Shown here piece after piece: positions 55,236-63,849 of a stretch of 64,000 nucleotides of DNA. Below the pieces are notes generated by a model. It saw nothing but the letters and a program-made list of their open reading frames with translations, was not told where the DNA came from and did not search any database. The position numbers and the translations under genes are program-made. This stretch comes from Mucilaginibacter xinganensis (GTDB lineage: Bacteria; Bacteroidota; Bacteroidia; Sphingobacteriales; Sphingobacteriaceae), in assembly GCA_026225055.1 (NCBI GenBank), contig JAMFSA010000226.1, forward strand, positions 1 through 64,000, written 5' to 3'. Within the stretch, counting starts at the first letter, position 1. The number at the start of each line of letters is the position of its first letter.

Positions 55236-57695
55236 ATGATAAAAAACTATTTTAAAATTGCATTCCGGGGATTTTGGAAGCATAAATTGTTTACGCTGAT
55301 CAATGTTATAGGCCTTTCAATAGGCATCAGCGCGGCGCTGGTGATTTACCTCATTGTTCATTTTGATTTTACATTTGATAAGTTTCATCCTGATGGCGAT
55401 CGCATTTATCGTGTGGTTACCAACTATTCGTATTCTGGCCAAACAGGGTATAATAGCGGTGTTTGTGGTCCGCTTGCCGGGGCTGTGCGCAGCCAGGTTA
55501 CAGGTGTTGAGACCACTGCGCCTTTTTACATGCTGTATCAGCCTAATGTGTTTGTGCCGGGTAAAGGTAATGTGCCCGTTAAGTTTAAGAATGAGGATAA
55601 TGTGATATTGGCAGATCAGCAATACTTTAAAATATTTGACTATAAATGGCTGGCCGGATCGGTATCAGCTTTAAACTCACCTAATCATGTAGTGCTTACT
55701 TCTGATCAGGCTAAAAAATATTTCCCGTTGCTGTCGTATGATCAGATGATAGGTAAAATTGTTACTTATGATATCATAAAAACTGCTGTTGCCGGTATTG
55801 TGGAAACCATAAAGCAAAATACCGATTTTACTTTTCACGATTTTATATCCTATAGTACCAATGCTGCTAACGCTACCATAAAAGATCAGTTGCAATTAGC
55901 CAATTGGGGTTCTACTACATCACAATCACAGTTATTTGTGAAGCTATCAGCCAAAACAAATATTGTGCATGTTGAAAAGCAAATGACAGCCCTGCTTAAT
56001 AAAAACTTTAAGGAGGAAAAGGGCAACACCGGTGGTTTTAGTCTGCAGCCATTAAACGACCTGCATTTTAATGAGAAATATGGCGCTTTTGATAGTGAGC
56101 ACCAGGCCAATAAAACAACCTTGTACGGTTTGTTAATTATAGCAGCCTTTTTGTTGATATTAGGTTGTATAAACTTTGTTAACTTAACTACGGCACAGGC
56201 AACACAAAGGGCTAAAGAGATCGGCATCCGTAAAACTATGGGCAGCAGCCGCAAGCAATTGGTTGTACAATTTTTAAGCGAAACATTTTTAATAACACTC
56301 ATCGCGGTAATCATCTCTATAGGGCTTGCACCCATCATCCTGAAACTTTTTACTGATTTTATCCCAGCCGGTATCAAAGTCAGCTTTTTGGCTCAGCCGC
56401 ATGTTATATTGTTTTTGCTGGCATTAACCATTGTGGTTAGCCTATTGTCTGGTTTTTATCCTGCCATATTATTATCGGGTTATAAGCCTTTGTTAGTGCT
56501 CAAAAATCAGGCGAGCTCAAACAGCAGCAAAACAAGGAATGCCTATCTGCGTAAATCATTAACTGTTACCCAGTTTGTTATTGCGCAGTTTTTTATAATG
56601 GCTACCATATTGGTCAGTAAGCAAATTTATTATGCCATTAATAAGGATATGGGCTTTAAAAAAGATGCTATCCTGATCATCAATACACCATGGAAAGACA
56701 GGAGCGTAAGTAAAAGGGATGTGTTTTTAAATAAGCTGCGATCTATTCCACAAATTGATAAGATAAGCGTAGGAGGCAATACGCCGCCATCATCAAATAA
56801 TACCAACTCAACCGAGGCCACTTTTAAGGATGGTAAAAAGGAAATCAAAATAGATCTTCAGGAAAAATACGGCGACGAGAACTATATAAAAGTGTACAAT
56901 ATTAAACTGTTGGCGGGCCGTAATCTCCGCAGTACCGATACTTCAAAAGCCTTTCTTATTAATGATAATTATGCACGGTTGCTCGGCTTTAAAACCCCTC
57001 AGGCTGCTGTTGGCAAGCAGATAGATAAGTTTAACGGGGATAGAACCATGCAAATTGTTGGCGTAGTGGCCGATTTTAACCAGGGGTCGCTGCATACGCC
57101 TATAGTGCCCATAGCCATACTTACCAGCACTTCGGTATATCAGAATGGTACATTCAATGTTGCCCTAAAACGGGAGACAGCCGGCGGAACGGAATGGAAA
57201 AAAGCCATTGCACAAATGGGGGCCTATTATAAAGAGACTTACCCCGACGATGATTTCGAATACCAGTTTTTTGATGCGAGCATTAAAAAATTCTATGAAA
57301 GCGAACAGCATACCTCAACCTTGCTGGCATGGGCAACTGGTTTATCTATATTTATTAGCTGCCTGGGCTTATTAGGTTTAGCCATTTATACCACAAACCA
57401 GCGCACTAAGGAGATAGGTGTTCGTAAAGTACTCGGTGCATCAGTAACGCAGATAGTAACCTTACTATCAACCGAAGTAATAATACTTATAGTATTGGCC
57501 TTTGTGATTGTAACCCCTGCCGCATGGTGGGCCATGAATAAATGGATGCAAAGCTTTGCCGACAGGACCTCTATCAGCTGGTGGATATTTGCCGCAAGCG
57601 GTGCCGGCATGCTGATCCTGGCTGTATTTACATCAGGTTTCCAAACGGTAAAAGCGGCTGTCGCAAATCCGGTAAAAAGCTTGAGATCAGAATAG
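55236..57695 (+). CDS. FtsX/MacB-type ABC permease P13
   Basis: 819 residues. TM1 continues into IVHFDFTFDKF rather than ELSYD. Coupling motifs: KEIGIRKTMGSS near 328 and KEIGVRKVLGAS at 725, preceded by TNQRTKEIG. After the second motif it has IVTLLSTEVIIL where others have (L/M)LSKDF. The first periplasmic domain has an extra segment (KYFPLLSYDQMIGK) within the usual KKYFG-DPIGK region. The C-terminus is NPVKSLRSE. Confidence 0.92.
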   Translation: MIKNYFKIAFRGFWKHKLFTLINVIGLSIGISAALVIYLIVHFDFTFDKFHPDGDRIYRVVTNYSYSGQTGYNSGVCGPLAGAVRSQVTGVETTAPFYMLYQPNVFVPGKGNVPVKFKNEDNVILADQQYFKIFDYKWLAGSVSALNSPNHVVLTSDQAKKYFPLLSYDQMIGKIVTYDIIKTAVAGIVETIKQNTDFTFHDFISYSTNAANATIKDQLQLANWGSTTSQSQLFVKLSAKTNIVHVEKQMTALLNKNFKEEKGNTGGFSLQPLNDLHFNEKYGAFDSEHQANKTTLYGLLIIAAFLLILGCINFVNLTTAQATQRAKEIGIRKTMGSSRKQLVVQFLSETFLITLIAVIISIGLAPIILKLFTDFIPAGIKVSFLAQPHVILFLLALTIVVSLLSGFYPAILLSGYKPLLVLKNQASSNSSKTRNAYLRKSLTVTQFVIAQFFIMATILVSKQIYYAINKDMGFKKDAILIINTPWKDRSVSKRDVFLNKLRSIPQIDKISVGGNTPPSSNNTNSTEATFKDGKKEIKIDLQEKYGDENYIKVYNIKLLAGRNLRSTDTSKAFLINDNYARLLGFKTPQAAVGKQIDKFNGDRTMQIVGVVADFNQGSLHTPIVPIAILTSTSVYQNGTFNVALKRETAGGTEWKKAIAQMGAYYKETYPDDDFEYQFFDASIKKFYESEQHTSTLLAWATGLSIFISCLGLLGLAIYTTNQRTKEIGVRKVLGASVTQIVTLLSTEVIILIVLAFVIVTPAAWWAMNKWMQSFADRTSISWWIFAASGAGMLILAVFTSGFQTVKAAVANPVKSLRSE

Positions 57696-57838
57696 TCACT
57701 GTGTCATTGGTCATTGAGTCATTAGTTTTATTGCAGATGAGAGTTACTAATGACAGCGCAGCGAATTACCCAATGACCAATGACGCGAAGCAAATGACAG
57801 CGTAGCGAAATGACTAATGACACGAAGTAAAATGACCA
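57695..57838. repeat. Second-type octamer repeat between P13 and P14
   Basis: Left part 57695-57726 (GTCACTGT, GTCATTG and GTCATTAG units). The right part from 57746 to 57838 repeats AATGACAGCGCAGCG, AATGACGCGAAGC and AATGACAGCGTAGCG. It is closely similar to the P12-P13 gap. Confidence 0.8.
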
Positions 57839-57843
57839 AATAA

Positions 57844-60351
57844 ATGATAAAGACCAACCTGAAATTAGCGATAAGGAATATATTCCGGAACAAATTATAT
57901 TCAGCAATAAACATTATTGGGCTTAGCGTGGCCAGCGCGTTTTGCATATTGGTTTACATGTATGTGAAAAACGAGCGTTCGTTTGATAATTTTCATAAGG
58001 ATAGCGACAGATTATACAGGGTAGAGGAAACCGATTTCTTTGCGTCATTCAGGAGGGATCAAAAGGACTCAAAGAGTTTCTTTTCTTTTTTAATGAAGGA
58101 CGAGGAGCAAAAGAATATGCTCACCACACCGATGATATTAGCAGGTGACCTGAAGACAAACTTTCCGGAGGTTGAAAATGCCGTGCGCATAAAGGAAATG
58201 TATGATCCGATTGTACGCATCGGTAATCAAAGTTTTAAGGAAAAAGAAGAGAATGCGGCCTATGTTGATCAGGATTTTTTTAAAGCGTTCACTTATCCCT
58301 TACTTGAAGGCAACCCATCATCGGTATTAGCAGAACCTAACAATGTGGTTATTAGTGAACGGCTGGCTAAAAAATATTTCGGCACTACAAACGCGGTTGG
58401 CAAAACACTGAATTTAACCACCGAAAAATTACTGCTGGTTGTAAGCGGTGTTGTTAAGGATTTTCCGCTTAACTCCAGCTTCCGTTTCGATATGCTTGTT
58501 CCACGCGCATCGGATCCCGGGTATGCCGGCGAAATGAAAAATGGTGTTAATGCTTTCAGCGATCTGTTGGTTATAAAATTGAAACAAGGAACGGATGTGC
58601 CAACCTTTCAAAAGAAAATAGACGAGTTCACGAAAACATATTTTAAAATACTGACCGATGAGATGGCAAAGGATAATCCAAAAACTCGCCCTGCACCGTT
58701 TCATGTGTATTTAAGGCCTTATGCTGAGGGGCACTATAACCAAAGCCTGGACTGGGGGCATTATACAGATCTGAAGAATATATATCAACTGGTTTGCCTG
58801 GCTTTTATAATACTGTTAATTGCCTGTGTAAACTATATTTTGCTCACACTTACGAGTGCCATGTCGCGTTCGCAGGATGTAGGGGTACGCAAAACTATTG
58901 GTGCAAGCCGCAAGCAGATCATCTTACAGTATTATGTAGAAACACAGGTACTTGCTTTTATATCGGTAATAGTTGGTTTTATAGTGGCGGTTACCTTCCT
59001 GCCTTTCTTTAACTCCTTAACCGGCAGTGATATCAGGCTGTCATTTTTTCCATTCGGTACACTTGCCTTGGGGTTGTTGGTATTGGGTGTAATACTGGGG
59101 CTTTTAGCTGGCATTTACCCCGCTTTGGCTATGTCGGGCTTAAAGCCGTTAAATATTATGAGCAGTTTTTCCGCTTATCGCCTTAACCCAATTATGTCAA
59201 AAGGCCTGGTAGTTGTGCAATTTGGCATATGTGTGCTGTTGATCATCTCGGCATTGGTTGTTAATAAGCAAATGCACTATATTAACCAAACCAGCATGGG
59301 TTTTGATACCGACCAGGTAACTCTAATACGGAACCCGTTTGATTGGGAAGACCAGCAAAGTGCCTTGCTTTTAAAGGAACGATTAAGGCAATATGTTGCC
59401 AGTCAGCCCTATTTACAAGGTATGACTACTACCTCGTTTAGCTTTGGAGGATACAATACCAGTGGCCATTTGATAAATGGAAAACGTGTAATGCTACAGG
59501 AACTAAATGTAGATTATGACTACCTGCTATTTAATAAAATCCCCATCCTATTGGGCAGGGATTTTTCAAGAGATATAGCAAGTGATACTGCCAAACTAAC
59601 GATTACAGCAGATCAAAAGATAGCGAAGAATTCTACAGTAGGGCGTAATATCATTGTAAATGAAACACTGTATAAACTACTGGGTAAACCCAAACTTGAT
59701 GTGGTTAACCGTGAAATGGGTGGGGTAATTATAGGTGTAAGCAAGGACTACCATACGGATGACCTCACAAAAAAGATTGAGCCTTCGTACCATATAGTTA
59801 ATGTACACTATACAGGTTATTATTGGGTTAAAATAGGGGCAGGGCATAACATACCACAGGCAATGAAAAACCTGCAAGCCTTTTGGAATAAGAATACCGG
59901 TAATTTGCCCTTTAGCTTTACTTTTATGGATCAGGATGTGGCCAAAAGCTATGATGCCTATTTGCGCTGGATGGCTACCATTACTACTGCCTGCGTATTA
60001 GCCATTGTAATTGCATGTATGGGGCTGTTCGGTTTATCGGGCCTTACCACCATTAATCGTACTAAAGAAATAGGTATCCGCAAGGTGTTAGGCGCTTCCA
60101 TCTCCAATCTGTTTCTGCTGCTTAACCGCGGTACATTAATAATGGCTGCTTGTTCATTTGTTATAGCTGCCCCAATAGCTTATTACCTGGTTCACCAATG
60201 GCTCGATAATTTTGCCTATCGCATAACCCCCGATTGGTTATTATTCGGCTCTGCCGGGCTTATAGCTATGCTCACGGCCATAATTGCGGTAAGCTACCAC
60301 ACTGTAAAAGCGGCAATGGCTAACCCGGTAAAAAGCTTGCGGTCGGAGTAG
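57844..60351 (+). CDS. FtsX/MacB-type ABC permease P14
   Basis: 835 residues, the longest and most divergent copy. The N-terminus is MIKTNLKLAIRNIFRNK instead of MIKNYxKIAWRNL. A charged insert occupies about residues 63-95 (FFASFRRDQKDSKSFFSF, then MKDEEQKN). The sequence before the first coupling motif (ILLTLTSAMSRSQDV) lacks the NLSTAR pattern; the motif itself is DVGVRKTIGAS near 345. The second is KEIGIRKVLGAS at 741, preceded by TINRTKEIG and followed by LFLLLNRGT. The C-terminus is still NPVKSLRSE. A different substrate or partner from the other permeases is plausible but not shown. Confidence 0.92.
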   Translation: MIKTNLKLAIRNIFRNKLYSAINIIGLSVASAFCILVYMYVKNERSFDNFHKDSDRLYRVEETDFFASFRRDQKDSKSFFSFLMKDEEQKNMLTTPMILAGDLKTNFPEVENAVRIKEMYDPIVRIGNQSFKEKEENAAYVDQDFFKAFTYPLLEGNPSSVLAEPNNVVISERLAKKYFGTTNAVGKTLNLTTEKLLLVVSGVVKDFPLNSSFRFDMLVPRASDPGYAGEMKNGVNAFSDLLVIKLKQGTDVPTFQKKIDEFTKTYFKILTDEMAKDNPKTRPAPFHVYLRPYAEGHYNQSLDWGHYTDLKNIYQLVCLAFIILLIACVNYILLTLTSAMSRSQDVGVRKTIGASRKQIILQYYVETQVLAFISVIVGFIVAVTFLPFFNSLTGSDIRLSFFPFGTLALGLLVLGVILGLLAGIYPALAMSGLKPLNIMSSFSAYRLNPIMSKGLVVVQFGICVLLIISALVVNKQMHYINQTSMGFDTDQVTLIRNPFDWEDQQSALLLKERLRQYVASQPYLQGMTTTSFSFGGYNTSGHLINGKRVMLQELNVDYDYLLFNKIPILLGRDFSRDIASDTAKLTITADQKIAKNSTVGRNIIVNETLYKLLGKPKLDVVNREMGGVIIGVSKDYHTDDLTKKIEPSYHIVNVHYTGYYWVKIGAGHNIPQAMKNLQAFWNKNTGNLPFSFTFMDQDVAKSYDAYLRWMATITTACVLAIVIACMGLFGLSGLTTINRTKEIGIRKVLGASISNLFLLLNRGTLIMAACSFVIAAPIAYYLVHQWLDNFAYRITPDWLLFGSAGLIAMLTAIIAVSYHTVKAAMANPVKSLRSE

Positions 60352-60354
60352 GTT

Positions 60355-60457
60355 GTTCATTAGTTCACTGGTTCATTAGTCTTAGCACGGTGCTTAGTTT
60401 GATGCATTTAATGACCGCTGTATACTAATGAACTAATGAACCAGTGAACTAATGAAC
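60355..60457. repeat. Octamer inverted repeat between P14 and P15
   Basis: The left arm at 60355-60380 has three units, followed by CTTAGCACGGTGCTTAG, the loop motif also found after P3. The right arm at 60424-60457 is followed by further degenerate units up to 60480. This gap returns to the first repeat type after two gaps of the second type. Confidence 0.88.
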
Positions 60458-60489
60458 CAGTAAACCAGTGAACGACTGAACTAAAAGAA

Positions 60490-62901
60490 ATGATAAGAAA
60501 CTACCTTAAAACAGCATGGCGTAACCTGCTGCAGAACAAACTAACATCTTTTATAAGCATAGCCGGTTTATCGGTTGGGATAGGTTGTTTTTTGCTGCTT
60601 GCAACTTATATATTAAATGAGTTGAGCTATGATAAGTTTAACATAAATGCGGATCGTATAGTAAGAATAGTTCAGCATCTGAAATCGGAAGATAATAACG
60701 AAGAATTAATAAACGCGGTTACACCCACTGCGCCCGTACCTGTATTTAAACAACAGCTTGCAGAGGTTGCTGACGGTGTGCGTGTTTTTAATTATTCGGA
60801 TTATAAGCCCGCGGCGGTTCAGTATCACGATAGGTTGTTTAATGAGCGCAATATGCTGGTTGCTGATGAATCGTTCTTTAAAATATTCAGTTTTAAATTT
60901 TTAGAGGGAAATGCAGCAAACGCGCTCGATCAGGTTAATTCAGTAGTTGTTACTGCCTCCACGGCAAAAAAATACTTTGGTAATGAAGATCCTTTAGGTA
61001 AGATATTGAAGGTGAATGGCAGCAATATGATGGTAGGCGGTGTGATTGAGGATGTGCCCGCTTACTCGCAGATAAAGTTTGATTTGATGGGGAATTACGC
61101 CATGCTCAGCAGGTCAAAAACCCGCAAATGGAATTCCTCTAATGATTATTCATACTTATTACTAAAAACCGGCGTAAGTGTTAAAACCGCTAAAGAGAAA
61201 ATAAATGCTTACACAGATAATTTATTTAAGGATGACATAGATAAAGGCCATACGGCGTGGTATACGCTTGAACCACTTACCAGCGTACATTTATACTCAA
61301 AAGCCAATGATAACCTGGAGCCTTTGGGCAACATAAAATACGTTTACATACTATCATTAATTGCGGTTGTGCTGCTTTTGCTGGCCTGCGTTAACTTTTT
61401 AAACCTTGTTTCGGCAAAATCAATTGAGCGGGCTCATGAAGTAGGTGTGCGTAAAGTAATGGGGGCCTTGCGCGGGCAATTGTTTGTTCAGTTTATTATT
61501 GAAGCCGCTATTATAACATTAGTCTCGTTAACTGCCGGGGTTTTGCTTGCATGGTTTACTTTTCCATGGTTCAGTAATTTTATAGGGCATCAACTCGGCT
61601 TTCAGACCTGGGATATGAGGTTGTTGCTGCCTTCGCTGCTGGCATTGTTTATTGTGGTTACTTTACTGGCCGGCACTTACCCATCATTATATCTTTCTGC
61701 TTTTAAGCCCGTTACAACCCTGAAAGGGAAGTTGGGTGGAAGCGCCAAAGGGCGCGTATTGCGTAAATCGCTGGTTGTTTTACAGTTTACGGTATCTGTA
61801 TTTTTCATTATCGGCACCATAGTGGCAGGCAGCCAAATGAAATATATTCAGGTTATCAATACCGGTATCAACCGTTCACAGGTTATGGTTTTGGATATTG
61901 GAGGGATACCCTACACAAAAATGCAAGCCTTTGCAAAGGAGCTGATGCAGCAGCAAACAGTTAGCAATGTAAGTGCTTCGTATGATTCACCGGTGAATGT
62001 AAGAGGCGGCTATAGCATTAACAAGGCGCAGGGTAAAGGAGATAACCTGCACTTAATGATAACCGCTATACCGGTTGAAAGAAACTTTGTAAATACACTC
62101 GGCATAAAACTAATAGCAGGAAATAATTTTACATTGGGCGATGAACAGCGGGTGCTGGATACCAATAGTGAAAAACGCGTTTACTCATTTATCCTAAATG
62201 AATCTGCTGTGAAAGCGCTGGGCTGGAAACCTGATGAAGCCATCGGTAAACAAATTACAATGGCAGGCCGCCAGGGCGAAATAAGGGGAGTGGCCCGCGA
62301 TTTTAATTTCGCATCACTGCACCAGGAGATCACCCCGATCGTCTTATTTCCGCAATATGATTATTTCGGCAAAATGCTCATCAAAACATCTGGCGCTGAT
62401 ATGGTTAGATCTGTTAACGATATAAAAAGGAGCTGGAAGTCTTTTTTCCCTGATGCACCTTTTGAGATACATTTTTTGGATCAGGAATATGATGAGTTGT
62501 ATCAAACCGATCAAAAAACCAGTGGCATTTTAACGGTGTTTACATTGGTTACTATTTTTATATCGTGCCTGGGTTTGTTTGGATTGGCCATTTTCAGCAC
62601 CAAACAACGGATCCGCGAAATTGGTATCCGTAAGGTTTTAGGTGCCAGTGTAACCAGTATCCTCAGTCTTATTTCATGGGATTTTTTGAAGCTGGTAACC
62701 ATCTCTGTTATTATAGCCTCACCTGCAGCTTACTACATCATGAATAAATGGCTGCAAGACTTTGTATACCGCATACATATACAATGGTGGGTGTTTGCCC
62801 TCGCGGGTGGCCTGGCATTTTTAATTGCCTTTATAACCATTTGTTACCAATCTGTTAAAGCAGCCATGGCCAACCCGGTTAAAAGCTTGAGGTCAGAATA
62901 G
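60490..62901 (+). CDS. FtsX/MacB-type ABC permease P15
   Basis: 803 residues and the last permease in the window. Coupling motifs: HEVGVRKVMGAL near 317 and REIGIRKVLGAS at 709, preceded by STKQRIREIG (Arg where the others have Lys). After the second motif it reads ILSLISWDF. TM1 reads GIGCFLLLATYILNELSYDK. The last membrane pair contains ICYQSVKAAMANP in place of the usual ISFQS sequence. The C-terminus is NPVKSLRSE. A second-type repeat and operator copy 4 follow. Confidence 0.92.
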   Translation: MIRNYLKTAWRNLLQNKLTSFISIAGLSVGIGCFLLLATYILNELSYDKFNINADRIVRIVQHLKSEDNNEELINAVTPTAPVPVFKQQLAEVADGVRVFNYSDYKPAAVQYHDRLFNERNMLVADESFFKIFSFKFLEGNAANALDQVNSVVVTASTAKKYFGNEDPLGKILKVNGSNMMVGGVIEDVPAYSQIKFDLMGNYAMLSRSKTRKWNSSNDYSYLLLKTGVSVKTAKEKINAYTDNLFKDDIDKGHTAWYTLEPLTSVHLYSKANDNLEPLGNIKYVYILSLIAVVLLLLACVNFLNLVSAKSIERAHEVGVRKVMGALRGQLFVQFIIEAAIITLVSLTAGVLLAWFTFPWFSNFIGHQLGFQTWDMRLLLPSLLALFIVVTLLAGTYPSLYLSAFKPVTTLKGKLGGSAKGRVLRKSLVVLQFTVSVFFIIGTIVAGSQMKYIQVINTGINRSQVMVLDIGGIPYTKMQAFAKELMQQQTVSNVSASYDSPVNVRGGYSINKAQGKGDNLHLMITAIPVERNFVNTLGIKLIAGNNFTLGDEQRVLDTNSEKRVYSFILNESAVKALGWKPDEAIGKQITMAGRQGEIRGVARDFNFASLHQEITPIVLFPQYDYFGKMLIKTSGADMVRSVNDIKRSWKSFFPDAPFEIHFLDQEYDELYQTDQKTSGILTVFTLVTIFISCLGLFGLAIFSTKQRIREIGIRKVLGASVTSILSLISWDFLKLVTISVIIASPAAYYIMNKWLQDFVYRIHIQWWVFALAGGLAFLIAFITICYQSVKAAMANPVKSLRSE

Positions 62902-62989
62902 TCATTGGTCATTGTGTCATTAGTCTTACACGGAACTTCAATGACTCAATGACGCGCAGCATAATGACAGCGCAGCGAAATGACCAATG
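62901..62989. repeat. Second-type octamer repeat after P15
   Basis: Left part 62901-62924 (GTCATTG, GTCATTGT, GTCATTAG). The right part at 62940-62989 contains AATGACGCGCAGC and AATGACAGCGCAGCG and ends GAAATGACCAATG, complementary to the start of the left part. It precedes operator copy 4. Confidence 0.8.
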
Positions 62990-62996
62990 GCTAATG

Positions 62997-63035
62997 TGTA
63001 TCATAACCGTACGCTCCATGTTACGTAAGCGAACA
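62997..63035 (+). promoter_or_regulatory. Operator copy 4, upstream of ATPase 2
   Basis: TGTATCATAACC, then GTAC (63009-63012), 18 bases, and GAAC (63031-63034), around a TGTTACG core. It lies about 55 bp upstream of the TTTGGTATG element. Confidence 0.78.
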
Positions 63036-63064
63036 GTTTTTAGTTGAAGAGTATCTTTTAATAT

Positions 63065-63096
63065 GTTGATAATTAGCAATTTATAACTTTGGTATG
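63065..63096 (+). promoter_or_regulatory. Putative promoter of transcription unit 4
   Basis: TTGATAATTAG is followed by TATAACTTTGGTATG. TAACTTTG matches the Bacteroidota housekeeping -7 consensus TAnnTTTG exactly, while TTGGTATG resembles a sigma54 -24 box. The start codon is about 50 bp downstream. Confidence 0.5.
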
Positions 63097-63144
63097 TTAT
63101 TCATACAAATCTCTGTAAATTCAGGAAATCAAATAAATAATTAA

Positions 63145-63822
63145 ATGTTATCACTTCAGCATATTTCAAAATACTACCAAACCGGCGGAAACAAGAACTT
63201 TGTAATTAATGATATCAGTCTTGATATTGATGAGGGTGAGTTTGTTTCTATCATGGGCCCATCAGGTTCGGGTAAATCAACGCTTTTAAACATCATCGGC
63301 ATGCTTGATGAGCCATCAGATGGTTATCATTATTTTGTGAATGAGTCCGTTCATCAGCTTAAAGATAAACAGCGCTCGGCCCTGTATAAAAAGTATATAG
63401 GTTTCGTTTTCCAGGCTTACCATTTAATTGATGAGCTTACAGTATATGAAAATATCGAAACTCCGCTTATTTACCAGGATTTTAAAGGCGCTGAACGGAA
63501 AGCCATGGTGGCCGATATGCTTGATCGTTTCCAGATAGTTGGTAAAAAAGATCTGTTCCCGGCACAATTATCAGGCGGGCAACAGCAACTGGTTGGCATA
63601 GCCCGTGCATTGATAGCCAAACCTAAATTATTACTGGCCGATGAGCCTACCGGTAACCTTAACTCGAAACAGGGCGAGGAGATCATGGAGCTATTCAGGA
63701 AATTAAATAAGGAAGATGGTGTAACCATTATACAGGTAACCCACTCTGAAAAAAATGCAGAATACGGTAGCCGAATCATCAATCTTTTAGACGGCAGGAT
63801 AGAGTCATCAAAAAAATTCTGA
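63145..63822 (+). CDS. ABC transporter ATPase 2 (MacB/LolD type)
   Basis: 225 residues, the same length as ATPase 1. Walker A GPSGSGKST (38-46), Q-loop Q90, Walker B LLLADEP and the switch histidine H200 in QVTHSEK are intact. Two positions differ from ATPase 1: the signature reads LSGGQQQLVG (142-151) rather than LSGGQQQRVA, and the D-loop reads GNLN rather than GNLD. Both can alter how two ATPase halves cooperate, so this copy may be weaker or favour mixed dimers with ATPase 1. No permease follows in the window; the TolC-family gene starts 27 bp after the stop. Confidence 0.95.
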   Translation: MLSLQHISKYYQTGGNKNFVINDISLDIDEGEFVSIMGPSGSGKSTLLNIIGMLDEPSDGYHYFVNESVHQLKDKQRSALYKKYIGFVFQAYHLIDELTVYENIETPLIYQDFKGAERKAMVADMLDRFQIVGKKDLFPAQLSGGQQQLVGIARALIAKPKLLLADEPTGNLNSKQGEEIMELFRKLNKEDGVTIIQVTHSEKNAEYGSRIINLLDGRIESSKKF

Positions 63823-63849
63823 GCAATTAATAATATATCAAACATAAAA

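Noticed and set aside
26794..60457. Near-identical 34-bp repeats at regular intervals, considered as a CRISPR-like array
   Set aside because: The intervals are 2.4 to 2.6 kb and contain complete genes. The arms are tandem octamers forming inverted repeats, and no cas gene is present.
24815..62702. Many 60 to 140-codon open frames on the minus strand inside the permease genes
   Set aside because: They are antisense shadows of the plus-strand genes. They recur at the same position opposite the conserved coupling motifs and lack start context or independent homology.
24444..62901. The permease run as an amplified transposon or decaying gene family
   Set aside because: No transposase, integrase or target duplication is visible, and all fifteen frames are intact with conserved motifs at both ends.
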